From Candidatus Gastranaerophilales bacterium (GTDB taxonomy: Bacteria > Cyanobacteriota > Vampirovibrionia > Gastranaerophilales > Gastranaerophilaceae), in the NCBI GenBank assembly GCA_944322675.1, contig CALUPO010000005.1, positions 1-64,000 of the forward strand: DNA of 64,000 nucleotides. The letters run 5' to 3'. Each line of letters opens with the position of its first letter. Position 1 is the first letter of the stretch. Positions 16,105-26,363 of this stretch are shown here, in pieces. A program made the position numbers and the translations under genes. Under the pieces are notes generated by a model that saw only the letters and a program-made list of their open reading frames with translations, was not told the origin of the DNA and did not search any database.

Positions 16105-17244
16105 ATGGATATTCTGATTATAGGGAATGGTTTTGACCTAGCACATGGTTTAAAAACTTCATATAAGGATTTTTTGGACTTTTGCAAGGAGCAAATGAAA
16201 GCATCCAATCCGGTAACATATTTTGATTATAAACGGTGTCTAAAAACTAACCTTTGGATGAAACATTTTATAGAAAGACAAAAGCAACCTGGAGATACTT
16301 GGATAGACCTAGAAAATGAAATTCTCAATATTGTAAAAATTATAAATAAGCATCCTACAGCTACAAATAGCGGAACTGTATCTTTATTTTGTCCGCAAGT
16401 ATTGACATGTAATTTATCTGAGTTATCTTTTTCTTTCAATCAATTTAAGGATAAGTATTTCAGACGACCAAATAATATTAAATGCAAAGCAACAAATAAT
16501 TATGAAATTTTATCTCCATCTAACAATAATTTATATGAAGTATACTTTGAAAAACCTCGATACTTTATTAATTTTTTATATGACCAACTAAGAGAATTTA
16601 CAAAGGCTTTTGAACAATATCTAAGCAATGAGATTATGACTAAATTAGTTAGAGATGATAAATATATACTAACTTTACCAACAAGCAATACTAGATTATG
16701 TGTTTTAAGTTTTAATTATACTGATACATGTTTTAAACTGTATGACCACAGCAGAAATCCTAATACTGAATATAGTATTGAAACGATATTCATACATGGC
16801 AAAGTTCAAAATAGTAATGACTGCGGACTTGTACTTGGAACAAAGACTTTTAAAAGTTCTGATGATTATGCAGCTATTTCTCCAGATTTCAACATATTCA
16901 AAAAACACTATCAACGACATAAATACGGAACAATTGAGTCATATCAAGATTTGTTGAAAAAACTAATAAACCAAGAACAGAAAATTAAACCAGTTTTTCA
17001 TATTATCGGGCATTCGTTAGAAGAAACAGACCATAAAATATTAAGGCACATATTAACAGCAAATAAAAATGCTACTATAAAAATTTACTATCATAGTGAA
17101 GACGCACAAGAAAAAATGATGCGTAATATTGATGATATTATTGGTGAAGAAGAAGTAATGACACGAGTTCAGTTTATAGACCAACATGATACAAAAAGAG
17201 GAATCCTCAGACCTGTAAATAATGAAGTTTTAACTTTATCTTAA
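16105..17244 (+). CDS. AbiH-family abortive-infection protein
   Basis: A 379-aa protein that begins with the AbiH signature MDILIIGNGFDLAHGLKTSY, a Rossmann-like nucleotide-binding start. Later it has VLSFNYTDTCFKLY, TIFIHGKV and HIIGHSLEETDHKIL, the conserved C-terminal blocks of the family (PF14253). AbiH was described as a lactococcal phage-resistance gene whose mechanism is poorly known. Start at ATG 16105, nine bases after AGGG. It is the first intact gene of island 1 and precedes the type I restriction locus, as expected in a defence island. Confidence 0.85.
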   Translation: MDILIIGNGFDLAHGLKTSYKDFLDFCKEQMKASNPVTYFDYKRCLKTNLWMKHFIERQKQPGDTWIDLENEILNIVKIINKHPTATNSGTVSLFCPQVLTCNLSELSFSFNQFKDKYFRRPNNIKCKATNNYEILSPSNNNLYEVYFEKPRYFINFLYDQLREFTKAFEQYLSNEIMTKLVRDDKYILTLPTSNTRLCVLSFNYTDTCFKLYDHSRNPNTEYSIETIFIHGKVQNSNDCGLVLGTKTFKSSDDYAAISPDFNIFKKHYQRHKYGTIESYQDLLKKLINQEQKIKPVFHIIGHSLEETDHKILRHILTANKNATIKIYYHSEDAQEKMMRNIDDIIGEEEVMTRVQFIDQHDTKRGILRPVNNEVLTLS

Positions 17245-17397
17245 TATTTATTTTCATAATATATAGCTACATTGTTAAAGAGGTTGTTTTTATTAATGTT
17301 AGCTGCGTTTGATGCATATATGTGAATATTAGAATTTTTACTGCAAATACCATAAACTGCATTTTTATAGTAAAATACAACAAAGGAGAATTCTACT

Positions 17398-18855
17398 ATG
17401 GCAACTATTCTAGAGCAAAAATCACAGATTGATAAACTATGGGAAACATTTTGGTCTAACGGGATATCAAACCCCCTAACCGTGATAGAACAAATTTCAT
17501 ATCTCCTTTTTATCAAAGAGCTTGATGAAAAACATACTCTGGAAGAAAGAAAGTCTCTAAAGTTTAAAAAGCCTATTGAGCAACCAATATTTAAAGATGA
17601 TACAGATTCTCAAATAATGCGTTGGTCGAGGTTTAAAGACTTGAAACCTAGTGAGATGTTTGATGTTGTCCAAAATAAAGTCTTTCCTTTTATTAAGACT
17701 TTGGGTGGTGATAAGTTTGCTCAATATATGCAAAATGCGGTATTTATGATACCAACTCCCGGATTATTGGCTACTGCCGTAGATATGATTTCTAACTTAG
17801 AGATGAAAGATATTGATACTAAAGGGGATTTGTATGAATACCTTTTGTCTAAAATAGCTCAAGCAGGTGTAAACGGTCAATTCAGAACCCCAAGGCATAT
17901 TGGTAAAATGATGGTGGAATTGGCTGATATTAAACCGGATGATATTATTTGCGACCCGGCATGCGGTACGGCAGGCTTTTTAGTTTGTGCAACTCTATAC
18001 CTTAGAGAAAAATATCCTGAAGCATTTATGGATGCAAAGTTTAACAAACACTTTAGCGAAAATATGTTTTATGGTTACGATTTTGATTATTCTATGTTGC
18101 GTATAGCCTCAATGAATATGATGACACACGGACACAAAAACCCTAATATAGAATATCAAGATTCATTATCTGAAGATGTTTCAAGTTTAGCTGACTTTTG
18201 TACTTGTGTTATAGCTAACCCTCCATTTAAAGGTTCACTTAATGAAGATACTATCGCTAAAAATATAGTATCAGCCGTTAAAACTACAAAAACAGAGCTT
18301 CTGTTTTTAGCCTTGATGATTAGAATACTAAAATCAGGCGGTAGAGCCTGCGTCATAGTTCCTGATGGGGTACTGTTTGGAACGTCAAATGCTCATTTAT
18401 CCATAAGAAAAAAACTTATTGATGAACAACAACTGCAAGCGGTAATTTCTATGCCTTCAGGTGTTTTTAAACCCTATGCAGGAGTGTCAACAGCAATTTT
18501 AATATTCACTAAGACAAATTCAGGCGGTACAGATAAAGTCTGGTTCTATGATATGCAAAACTATGGCTTTACACTAAACGATAACCGCACACCAATAGAT
18601 GAAAATGATATCCCTGATATTATTAAAACCTACAAAAACAGATTTAATGAAGATAATACAGATAAAAAAGCTAAACACTTCTTTGTGGATGTAGATGAGA
18701 TTAGAAAGAATAACTACGACCTAAGTATCAACAAGTACAAAGAAGTAGAATATGAACAAGTCCAATACGACTCACCAAAAACAATTTTAGCTGAGATACA
18801 AGCACTTGAAACCGAAGTCCAACAAGGCTTGGCTGAATTGGAGGCTATGCTGTAG
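17398..18855 (+). CDS. hsdM: Type I restriction-modification DNA methyltransferase subunit
   Basis: A 485-aa HsdM. It has the N-terminal helical HsdM_N region, the SAM-binding motif DPACGTAGFL (about 190-200) and the N6-adenine catalytic motif NPPF (about 275). With HsdS it methylates the recognition sequence; with HsdR it forms the restriction complex. A strong AAAGGAG Shine-Dalgarno precedes the ATG. The stop codon shares a base with the GTG start of hsdS, so the two are translationally coupled. Confidence 0.95.
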   Translation: MATILEQKSQIDKLWETFWSNGISNPLTVIEQISYLLFIKELDEKHTLEERKSLKFKKPIEQPIFKDDTDSQIMRWSRFKDLKPSEMFDVVQNKVFPFIKTLGGDKFAQYMQNAVFMIPTPGLLATAVDMISNLEMKDIDTKGDLYEYLLSKIAQAGVNGQFRTPRHIGKMMVELADIKPDDIICDPACGTAGFLVCATLYLREKYPEAFMDAKFNKHFSENMFYGYDFDYSMLRIASMNMMTHGHKNPNIEYQDSLSEDVSSLADFCTCVIANPPFKGSLNEDTIAKNIVSAVKTTKTELLFLALMIRILKSGGRACVIVPDGVLFGTSNAHLSIRKKLIDEQQLQAVISMPSGVFKPYAGVSTAILIFTKTNSGGTDKVWFYDMQNYGFTLNDNRTPIDENDIPDIIKTYKNRFNEDNTDKKAKHFFVDVDEIRKNNYDLSINKYKEVEYEQVQYDSPKTILAEIQALETEVQQGLAELEAML

Positions 18856-19967
18856 TGGTAGAATTTATAAAGTTAGGTTCTTTGGTAGATATTAGAACAG
18901 GTAAGTTGAATGCAAATGCAGCCAATGAGAATGGGTGTTATCCATTTTTTACATGTTCTGTTGAACCTTTAACGATAAATACCTACGCTTATGATTGCGA
19001 GAGTGTTTTGATTGCTGGTAATGGGGACTTAAATATTAAATATTACAATGGTAAATTTAATGCTTATCAAAGAACATATATTATTGAATCAAAAGATAAA
19101 GCCATATTAAGTGTGAGATTTTTGTATTATTTTTTATGTGAATATATTGATACATTAAGGAATAATTCTATCGGTGGGGTAATAAAATATATTAAGTTAA
19201 GTGATTTAACAGATATTAATTTCCCATTAATACCAATTAAAGAGCAGCAACGTATAGTAAAGATATTAGATAAGGCAGAAGAGATACGCACAAAGAAAAA
19301 GCTTGCAAACGAAAAGCTGGATGAATTCCTAAAATCAACTTTCATCGACATGTTCGGCGACCCTGTTACTAATCCAAAAGACTTCCCAACTCAAAAATTA
19401 AATGATATTGCTACATTAAAAAATGGTATTAACTTTTTAAAGGGGGATAGTGGATTCAAAGTTAAATGTCTAGGTGTATCAAATTTTAAAGATAATAATT
19501 TTATAGTTGATAGTACTAATTTCAATGTAGTAGAGGTTTCTAATAAACCAAGTGAAGATTATTATCTAAAGAAAAATGATATAGTTTTTGTTAGGTCTAA
19601 TGGTAGTAAAGAATTAGTCGGTAGAACTGTACTAATTAAAACCGAAGAAAAAATAGTATTTAGTGGTTTTTGTATAAGATGTAGATTAACTAGCAATATG
19701 AATCCAATTTATTTATTAATGTTATTAAAAACAGAATCTATGAAAAATGCTTTTAGTCATGACGGTCATGGTTGTAATATTAAAAGTTTAAATCAACAAA
19801 TGCTGGGTAATTTAGATATTATTATTTCACCACTAGAACTTCAAAACCAATTTGCCCAAATAGTCCAAAAAGTCGAAGCTCAAAAGGAAAAGAACCAAAA
19901 AGTAATCGAACAGATGGACAACCTCTTTAACTCGCTTATGCAACAAGCGTTTAAAGGAGAATTATAA
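18855..19967 (+). CDS. hsdS: Type I restriction-modification specificity subunit
   Basis: A 370-aa HsdS starting with GTG at the last base of the hsdM stop. It has two target-recognition domains (about 1-130 and 175-330), each followed by a conserved helical spacer: KEQQRIVKILDKAEEIRTKK in the middle and LQNQFAQIVQKVEAQKEKNQ at the end. The target sequence cannot be deduced. Its stop TAA overlaps the ATG of the next gene. Confidence 0.9.
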   Translation: MVEFIKLGSLVDIRTGKLNANAANENGCYPFFTCSVEPLTINTYAYDCESVLIAGNGDLNIKYYNGKFNAYQRTYIIESKDKAILSVRFLYYFLCEYIDTLRNNSIGGVIKYIKLSDLTDINFPLIPIKEQQRIVKILDKAEEIRTKKKLANEKLDEFLKSTFIDMFGDPVTNPKDFPTQKLNDIATLKNGINFLKGDSGFKVKCLGVSNFKDNNFIVDSTNFNVVEVSNKPSEDYYLKKNDIVFVRSNGSKELVGRTVLIKTEEKIVFSGFCIRCRLTSNMNPIYLLMLLKTESMKNAFSHDGHGCNIKSLNQQMLGNLDIIISPLELQNQFAQIVQKVEAQKEKNQKVIEQMDNLFNSLMQQAFKGEL

Positions 19968-20509
19968 TGCCAGAAATAAACTTTGTTGAATTAACCAAAC
20001 AAATAGGATTTTTGATTATTGGTTATTGGGCAAGAGATATATACGAGTGGACGAAGAATGAATGTAAACCTAAGAAGTATATTTGGAGACCAGAAAAACC
20101 ATTAATAAATCCAAATGCCAATAAAGACATAAGTAAACATCCTAAAGACTACAGAATTGACTTCAAATCTAATTACATAGAGAATATAGGGAATTGTGTT
20201 CAAGGTGAAGAGGCATTATTGCAACACTTGATAAAGTATATAAACACTCCAAAAGGCAAATATAAGATATATGAAGGTACATCTTATGGAAATGAGCAGG
20301 CACAAACTATATTTACTGAAAAGAACCTTGTAGAATTCCAAAGACAATGTGAAAGAATGATGATCAAAATTCTCAAAGAAGAGAATTATGTAGATTATAT
20401 AGAAGAAGTTTATAGCGTTGAACGGAAAAGAGACGAACTTCATATAGCTCTTAAGTTATGCGGTAATGGGAATTCTTCACTTTGGATTGTCCCAAAACTT
20501 AAGAAATAA
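19967..20509 (+). CDS. Hypothetical protein embedded in the hsd operon (180 aa)
   Basis: It starts inside the hsdS stop (TAATG), so it is co-translated with the restriction genes. The N-terminus is hydrophobic and aromatic (IGFLIIGYWARDIYEW), possibly a weak membrane or interface helix. The rest is charged and soluble. I recognise no domain. Its position between hsdS and hsdR suggests an accessory role in the locus, or simple passenger status. Confidence 0.6.
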   Translation: MPEINFVELTKQIGFLIIGYWARDIYEWTKNECKPKKYIWRPEKPLINPNANKDISKHPKDYRIDFKSNYIENIGNCVQGEEALLQHLIKYINTPKGKYKIYEGTSYGNEQAQTIFTEKNLVEFQRQCERMMIKILKEENYVDYIEEVYSVERKRDELHIALKLCGNGNSSLWIVPKLKK

Positions 20510-20540
20510 TGTTTCAATATAATATTTCGAGGTAATAAGT

Positions 20541-20582
20541 ATGGTCAATTTTGAATTTCCAATGTCAAAATCAAGTATTTGA
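20541..20582 (+). other. Possible 13-codon reading frame before the HEPN gene
   Basis: ATG at 20541 with a GAGG-like site just before it encodes MVNFEFPMSKSSI, then TGA. Its start resembles the first residues of HsdR (MSNFEF), so it may be a remnant of an ancestral hsdR start rather than a leader peptide. Confidence 0.2.
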
Positions 20583-20596
20583 AGGAAAACTATAAT

Positions 20597-21343
20597 ATGC
20601 CAAAATTCACTACCCAATTAAATGCAGACAAAATATTAAGCAAATGGATAGAAGGATATAAAACAAATCCTGACAAATATAAAAAACACTTAGCATTTGT
20701 TGCATATCAGGCTTGGTGTAATATGGTGCCAAAATCAGAAGAGTGTAAGAAATATCCACTTACTTTTTTGTGCGATTTTGATGTTAATAGTACTATAGAA
20801 TGGCTAGTTAATGGAAAAAGAGAATCCAAAAACAAACATAGGTTTAATTTTTTAGGGACAATATTAACAGAAGCAAAGAAATACTATGACACAAAAGAAT
20901 ATTTTTTAAGTCTAGTATTGTATGCAACATATATAGAGCATTGGTTTAATGATTTAATAAATTGTCTAGCGATAACTAAAAATTTAGATGATGGCACAAC
21001 TGAAAAACTGATTAAGATGTTTACAAACGATAGTAGGCTTGATTTATTATGGTCGCTCTTTGATTTGCCTGAAATTGATGAAAAGGTTAAAAAAGACATA
21101 AAAATGATATTTGATACGCGTAACTATTTTATTCACTATAAATGGAAACCAAAAAACTACGAAGAAGGAATTGCACAAATAGAAAAATCCATGGTTTACA
21201 CCGAAAAAGCTCAAGAGATAATTGAATATTTGAATGAGTATGTAAAAGAGAATATTTACAATAAAGAATTCTTGGAGAAATTCTTTGCTAATTTAATCTA
21301 TAAACAATCAGGAATAACTATAGAAGAAGAATATAAGAAATAA
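20597..21343 (+). CDS. HEPN-like domain protein (candidate RNase or toxin)
   Basis: A 248-aa protein; start at ATG 20597 because AAGGA lies ten bases before it. The second half contains a helical segment (SLVLYATYIEHWFNDLINCL) and then TRNYFIHYK. The latter is the Rx4H motif (Arg-Asn-Tyr-Phe-Ile-His) of HEPN nucleases, found in many toxins and phage-defence proteins that cut RNA. There is no obvious partner antitoxin such as MNT next to it. It sits between hsdS and hsdR. Confidence 0.5.
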   Translation: MPKFTTQLNADKILSKWIEGYKTNPDKYKKHLAFVAYQAWCNMVPKSEECKKYPLTFLCDFDVNSTIEWLVNGKRESKNKHRFNFLGTILTEAKKYYDTKEYFLSLVLYATYIEHWFNDLINCLAITKNLDDGTTEKLIKMFTNDSRLDLLWSLFDLPEIDEKVKKDIKMIFDTRNYFIHYKWKPKNYEEGIAQIEKSMVYTEKAQEIIEYLNEYVKENIYNKEFLEKFFANLIYKQSGITIEEEYKK

Positions 21344-21426
21344 AAAGAAATAAAAGTATTGCAAAATATTTAAAAGTATTGTAAAATGAATATGGGCTGG
21401 TATCTTTGTATATCTCGGTCCACCAC

Positions 21427-21449
21427 GGCAGGTGTTATACCTGCCTTTT
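21427..21449 (+). terminator. Hairpin with short T-run before the DUF3800 gene
   Basis: GGCAGGT-GTTAT-ACCTGCC followed by TTTT. It would separate the HEPN gene from the next one. Confidence 0.55.
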
Positions 21450-21472
21450 AAATTGACAGAAGGGAATGATAG

Positions 21473-22189
21473 TTGAGAGAACTAAGTATATTCATTGATG
21501 AATCAGGAGATTTTGGCGATTATCAAGAACACTGTCCTTTTTATATTATATCTTTTATTTTCCACAACCAAGAATGTTCTATTACAGAACAGGTTGAAAA
21601 ATTAGACCAGTTTTTGGAGTATAACAATCTAAAGAGACATAATATACATACTGCACCTTTAATAAGAAAAGAAAAAAGTTACAAAGATACAGATATTTCT
21701 TTAAGAAGTAAACTTTTTAGGCAGTTATTTAATTTTGTTAGAAGCGTTGATATTTCGTATAAAACTATTGTTGTTGATAAAAGAACGTATAAGAATCAAA
21801 TGGATATAGTTAAAATGATTACAAAAGAGTTGTCATCATTCATTAGAAATAATTATTCTTTTTTTCAACAATTTGAAAATATCATAGTTTATTATGACAA
21901 CGGTCAGGTTCAATTAAATAAAACTTTAGTTGCTATCTTTGGTGCAATGTTTGGTGAAAATATTGATTTTAGAGGTATAGAACCTAATAATTTCAAACTG
22001 TTTCAAGCAGCAGATTTGATATGCACTTTAGAACTAATAAAGAATAAACTATCATGTGGCAAAAGCCTTACGGCTTCTGAGCAAAAGTTTTTTGGCTCCG
22101 CTTCTAAATTAAGAAAAAATTATCTTAAATTTTTTGAAGCTATAGAATTTGGCAGAAAGATAAGACAAGATTTATCGCTTAAATCTTAA
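21473..22189 (+). CDS. DUF3800 domain protein
   Basis: A 238-aa protein beginning with LSIFIDESGDFGDY, the acidic start characteristic of DUF3800, a family with an RNase H-like fold often found in phage-defence islands. Further conserved positions appear in IVYYDNGQ and FQAADLICTLE. Together they offer acidic residues for metal binding, but activity is unproven. The start is TTG with AAGGG about nine bases upstream; no in-frame ATG fits. Confidence 0.75.
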   Translation: MRELSIFIDESGDFGDYQEHCPFYIISFIFHNQECSITEQVEKLDQFLEYNNLKRHNIHTAPLIRKEKSYKDTDISLRSKLFRQLFNFVRSVDISYKTIVVDKRTYKNQMDIVKMITKELSSFIRNNYSFFQQFENIIVYYDNGQVQLNKTLVAIFGAMFGENIDFRGIEPNNFKLFQAADLICTLELIKNKLSCGKSLTASEQKFFGSASKLRKNYLKFFEAIEFGRKIRQDLSLKS

Positions 22190-22225
22190 GTTGTGTTATA
22201 CTTATCTGTAAGATAAGGTGCTGGT

Positions 22226-25200
22226 ATGAGCAATTTTGAATTCCTAAAAAATGAATGGTTTGACATATATGAATTAGCTAAAGAAGCTGAAGAGTTTGTT
22301 TATGCAAAGCCTGTATTTGCGTGTCTTACCAATAGAAAAGCTCTGGAAAAAGCTGTTATTTGGATGTACAAAAATGACAGTGATTTGATTTTGCCATACG
22401 ATACTTCCTTAAGTTCTTTAATTTATGAGCAGAGCTTTAAGAACTTGCTACCACCACCTTTATTGCCAAAGGTTAATGTAGTTAAAAAGCTGGGAAATAT
22501 TGCAGCACATGATATAGGTAAATTAACCTCTAAAGATGCTCTACAATCGTCTTATGAATTGTTTTATTTCTTGTATTGGTTATATAGGGTATATTCAGTT
22601 GCTGAGCCTGTTATCGGTTTGCAATTTGATGCTTCAAAAGTTCCAACACAAACCAAAGAACAACAAGAGATAGAACGATTAAAAAAGATTATTGAAGCTC
22701 GTGAACAAGAAGAGATAGCGGAAAAAGACTTAATAAAAGAAAACCAAGAGTTACTGGAGAAAATCCAAAAAATTAAAGAACAGAACAAAGTTCACCAGCC
22801 TAGTAATTACAACTATAATGAAGCTCAAACAAGAAAGTATTTGATTGATGTTCTATTAAAAGAAGTAGGTTGGGATATAACAAAACCTGATGCAATAGAA
22901 TATGAAGTATCTGGCATGCCAAAGACATACAGCTCTTCATCTGGTATAGGTTATGTTGATTACGTTTTATGGGGTGATGATGGTAAACCTTTAGGACTTG
23001 TTGAAGCTAAAAGAACAACAAAAGATGCCAAAATAGGAAGAGAACAGGCTGAACTATATGCGAATTGTTTAGAAAAAAAGTTTGGACAAAGACCAATAAT
23101 TTTCTATTCTAATGGTTATAAACACTATATTTGGGATGACAAAAATTATCCTCCTAGAGAAGTTGCTGGGTTTTATTCAAAAGAAGCATTAGAAAGACTA
23201 ATAACAAGACGTAACATAAAAAAAGACCTTATTAATGTTGATATAAATAAGACTATTACAGAAAGACCATACCAAGAAAGAGTTATCAAAAGTGTATGTG
23301 AAAACTTTCAAAACAAAAGTAGAAAGTCATTGCTTGTTATGGCAACAGGTACTGGTAAAACAAGAGTTGCAATTTCTATTGTAGATATTTTAACCAGATA
23401 TAATTGGGCAAAGAGAATTTTGTTTTTAGCAGACAGAACTTCTTTGGTAGTACAAGCTCAAAGGAATTTTGCCAAGCATTTACCAGAACTAAATCCTGTT
23501 GATATAACAAAGTCCAATAATAATGATTATACAAATAGAGTTGTTATATCTACATATCAAACAATGATGAATTTGATAGATGCCAAAAAGGGAGATAATA
23601 AAATATTTTCCGCTGGGCATTTTGACTTGATAATTATTGATGAAGCTCATAGGAGTGTATATAAGAAATTTGGTGAAATATTTAATTATTTCGATGCAAT
23701 GATGTTGGGTTTAACTGCAACTCCAAGAGATGATATAGATAAAGATACTTATAAAGTGTTTGAATTGGAAAAAGGTGTACCAACTGATTATTATGACTAT
23801 GATACCGCTATCAAAGAAGGGTATTTAGTACCATTTGAAAGTTTTAACACTGGAACAAAATTCCTGACACAAGGTATAAAGTATTATGATTTATCACCTG
23901 ATGAAAAGGAAGAATATGAACTGAAGTTTTATGATGAAGAAACTGATACGCTTCCTCCTATGATAAATGCCTCTGAATTAAACAAGTGGCTTTTTAATGT
24001 TGATACTGTTGATAAGATACTAGAATGTTTAATGACTAATGGTATTAAAGTTAATGGTGGCGATAAGTTAGGGAAAACTATAATATTTGCAGCAAATGAA
24101 CAACATGCAAGATTTATTGAAGAAAGATTTAACGCAAATTATAAGAAGTATAACAGTGAATTTGCTAGGGTTATAACTCATCAAACTAAATATTCACAGA
24201 ATTTAATAGACCAATTCTCAGACAAAGACAAAGAACCAACAATAGCTATTTCTGTTGATAAGTTAGATACTGGTATAGATGTTATCGAAGTAGTTAATTT
24301 GGTATTCTTTAAAGTTGTTAGGTCAAAAACTAAATTTCATCAAATGATAGGTAGAGGAACAAGATTATGTCCTAACTTATTTGGCTTAAATAAAAATAAG
24401 GAAAAATTCTATATATTTGATGCTTGTGGAAATTTCGAATATTTTGATATGAATCCTGATGGTGCAAAGACATCCGATACTATGCCTATTTCTCAAAGAG
24501 TATTCTTAAAGAAATTAGAATTGGCAGAAAAAATAAAGGATGATGATGAGATATTAAGACTGTTATCTAAAAAAATTAAAGATGACTTATGTTCTACTGT
24601 TAAAACAATGGATAGAGATAATTTCATTGTAAGAAGACAATTAGAAACCGTAGAAAGTTTTTCTGCTAGAGAACGATGGGATAATATAGATGATATAGAC
24701 TTCATTAACATAGAAAAAAAGTTATCTAAATTGCCAAATAACAATGAAGATGAAGAAGAAAATTGTAAATATTTTGATTTAATGATTTTAAATTCACAGT
24801 TGGCAATATATGGTAAAGATGCGAAAAAACTTGAAAAATACCAAAAAGACTTGATTAAAATAGCAAGCAAGCTAGAGCAAAAATCTTCAATTCCTATGAT
24901 AAACAAAGAATTAGAAATTATACAGGAAATTCAGACTGATGACTTTTGGTGCAATGTAACAATTTCAGACTTGGAAAATGTAAGAATAAGACTCAGAGAC
25001 TTAATTAAATTTCTAGATAAAGAACAAAGAGAAATGGTTGTAACTAATTTTGAGGATGAAAGTATAACAAATATTCAACCCCAAACAGTACCAAATCCAG
25101 TACCAAGTATTGATATGGAAAGATATGAAAAGAAAGTAAAAGCATTTTTACTAGAGCATAAAGATGTGTTAGCTTTGTATAAATTGCAACATAATAAAAA

Positions 25201-25591
25201 ATTAACCTACGCTGATATAGAACAATTGCAAAAGATTTTAGAACAAAGCTCTGATATTGTCTCTATTGAAAGCCTTCATAATCTTCAAGGGGGATTAGGT
25301 CTTGGTGAGTTTATTAGAAAGATAATTGGTTTAGATGTTGAATCTATCAAAGAAGTTTTTGCCGAATATTTAGATAGCAATAAGTTTAATTCTAATCAAA
25401 TAAGATTTATAGAAATGATAATAGAGTATTTGAGAGTTAATGGCACAATGTTAGATTTAAGTATTTTATATGAACAGCCTTTTACTTATTCAAATACAGA
25501 TGGAATTGATGGTGTATTTTCGAGCAATGATTCAGACAAGATTATACATTTAATCAAAACTATAAATGACCATGCAATTATATCTTTATAA
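22226..25591 (+). CDS. hsdR: Type I restriction enzyme endonuclease/translocase subunit
   Basis: A 1121-aa HsdR. An N-terminal DUF4145-like helical domain (about 1-130) is followed by a coiled coil (145-190) and the nuclease domain with VDYVLWGDDGKPLGLVEAKR (PD-(D/E)xK). The SF2 translocase has Walker A ATGTGKT (near 375), DEAH at about 470 and GLTATPR. The C-terminal helicase lobe has DTGIDVIEVVNLVFF and QMIGRGTRLC. The C-terminal part binds the HsdM/HsdS core. All motifs look intact, so the system is probably active. hsdR is separated from hsdMS by three extra genes. Confidence 0.95.
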   Translation: MSNFEFLKNEWFDIYELAKEAEEFVYAKPVFACLTNRKALEKAVIWMYKNDSDLILPYDTSLSSLIYEQSFKNLLPPPLLPKVNVVKKLGNIAAHDIGKLTSKDALQSSYELFYFLYWLYRVYSVAEPVIGLQFDASKVPTQTKEQQEIERLKKIIEAREQEEIAEKDLIKENQELLEKIQKIKEQNKVHQPSNYNYNEAQTRKYLIDVLLKEVGWDITKPDAIEYEVSGMPKTYSSSSGIGYVDYVLWGDDGKPLGLVEAKRTTKDAKIGREQAELYANCLEKKFGQRPIIFYSNGYKHYIWDDKNYPPREVAGFYSKEALERLITRRNIKKDLINVDINKTITERPYQERVIKSVCENFQNKSRKSLLVMATGTGKTRVAISIVDILTRYNWAKRILFLADRTSLVVQAQRNFAKHLPELNPVDITKSNNNDYTNRVVISTYQTMMNLIDAKKGDNKIFSAGHFDLIIIDEAHRSVYKKFGEIFNYFDAMMLGLTATPRDDIDKDTYKVFELEKGVPTDYYDYDTAIKEGYLVPFESFNTGTKFLTQGIKYYDLSPDEKEEYELKFYDEETDTLPPMINASELNKWLFNVDTVDKILECLMTNGIKVNGGDKLGKTIIFAANEQHARFIEERFNANYKKYNSEFARVITHQTKYSQNLIDQFSDKDKEPTIAISVDKLDTGIDVIEVVNLVFFKVVRSKTKFHQMIGRGTRLCPNLFGLNKNKEKFYIFDACGNFEYFDMNPDGAKTSDTMPISQRVFLKKLELAEKIKDDDEILRLLSKKIKDDLCSTVKTMDRDNFIVRRQLETVESFSARERWDNIDDIDFINIEKKLSKLPNNNEDEEENCKYFDLMILNSQLAIYGKDAKKLEKYQKDLIKIASKLEQKSSIPMINKELEIIQEIQTDDFWCNVTISDLENVRIRLRDLIKFLDKEQREMVVTNFEDESITNIQPQTVPNPVPSIDMERYEKKVKAFLLEHKDVLALYKLQHNKKLTYADIEQLQKILEQSSDIVSIESLHNLQGGLGLGEFIRKIIGLDVESIKEVFAEYLDSNKFNSNQIRFIEMIIEYLRVNGTMLDLSILYEQPFTYSNTDGIDGVFSSNDSDKIIHLIKTINDHAIISL

Positions 25592-25753
25592 ATAAAATGT
25601 GTAGGAAATATTCAATCAATTATTGCTAGATATAGTGCTTAGACTTGTAAATAAAACTTTGATTTGAGTATATGACGTATTTTCAAATCTTTAAACAGTT
25701 CTGTTTTGGGTTAATTTGTATTTGGAAGAAAATATTCGTGGATTTAGTAAGAC

Positions 25754-25788
25754 AAAAGCCTTGTAAGGGTTAATATTACAAGGCTTTT
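25754..25788. terminator. Bidirectional terminator between hsdR and the tyrosine recombinase
   Basis: AAAAGCCTTGTAA pairs with TTACAAGGCTTTT. A/T tracts at both ends suit the two converging genes. Confidence 0.8.
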
Positions 25789-25814
25789 ATGCATTTTAAG
25801 GAGCAATGTTAGAT

Positions 25815-26363
25815 TTATAGTTCAAATTGTCTTAATGTGTTTTCTATATTATCTTGAGTTATTCCGATATACCTCAAGGTAATGGATGGACTGGAATGGT
25901 TCAAAAGATATTGCAAAATAGCTACGTCGTGAAACGTCTGATAATGATGATATCCAAAAGTTTTTCTTAGAGTATGTGTTCCGACATTATCTGTTATTTG
26001 AGCTTTTCTACAAGCATCATTGATAATAATATAAGCCATTACCCTTGTTATTGGTTTGTTTGAGCCATTGCGACTCTTAAATAAGTACTCATTATCAAGT
26101 TTACCTTTAATATACTCATCAATCATTGATTGTAGATTACCCAAAAGGGGGAATCGTTTAATTTTCCCGGTTTTTTGCTCTTTAATTTCAACATGAGATT
26201 TTCCTTTAACATCGACAACCTTTAACTTTAAAAGGTCTGATATCCTTAAACCAGTATTTATTCCAATAGTGAAAAGTAGCAAATCACGGCTACCATTTTC
26301 CTTTAGATAGGTTTTAATTTCTTCAATCTTATTTTTATCTCTAATAGGTTGAACATATTTCAT
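25815..26363 (-). CDS. Short tyrosine recombinase (catalytic domain only)
   Basis: A 182-aa phage-integrase-family protein. The catalytic set is visible: Arg in GINTGLRISDLLKL, HTLRKTFG (His and Arg), the second His in LLNHSS, and Tyr in LRYIG. It lacks the N-terminal core-binding domain of full integrases. Such short forms are common on plasmids and mobile elements, often as dimer resolvases. It is the last gene of the leftward small-gene cassette. It is probably not the enzyme that inserted island 1, since the serine recombinase lies at the att site. Confidence 0.85.
   Translation of the reverse strand: MKYVQPIRDKNKIEEIKTYLKENGSRDLLLFTIGINTGLRISDLLKLKVVDVKGKSHVEIKEQKTGKIKRFPLLGNLQSMIDEYIKGKLDNEYLFKSRNGSNKPITRVMAYIIINDACRKAQITDNVGTHTLRKTFGYHHYQTFHDVAILQYLLNHSSPSITLRYIGITQDNIENTLRQFEL

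Noticed and set aside
25815-26363. Tyrosine recombinase as the integrase of island 1
   Set aside because: It lacks the core-binding domain and lies far inside the island, whereas the serine recombinase gene runs into the att repeat itself.
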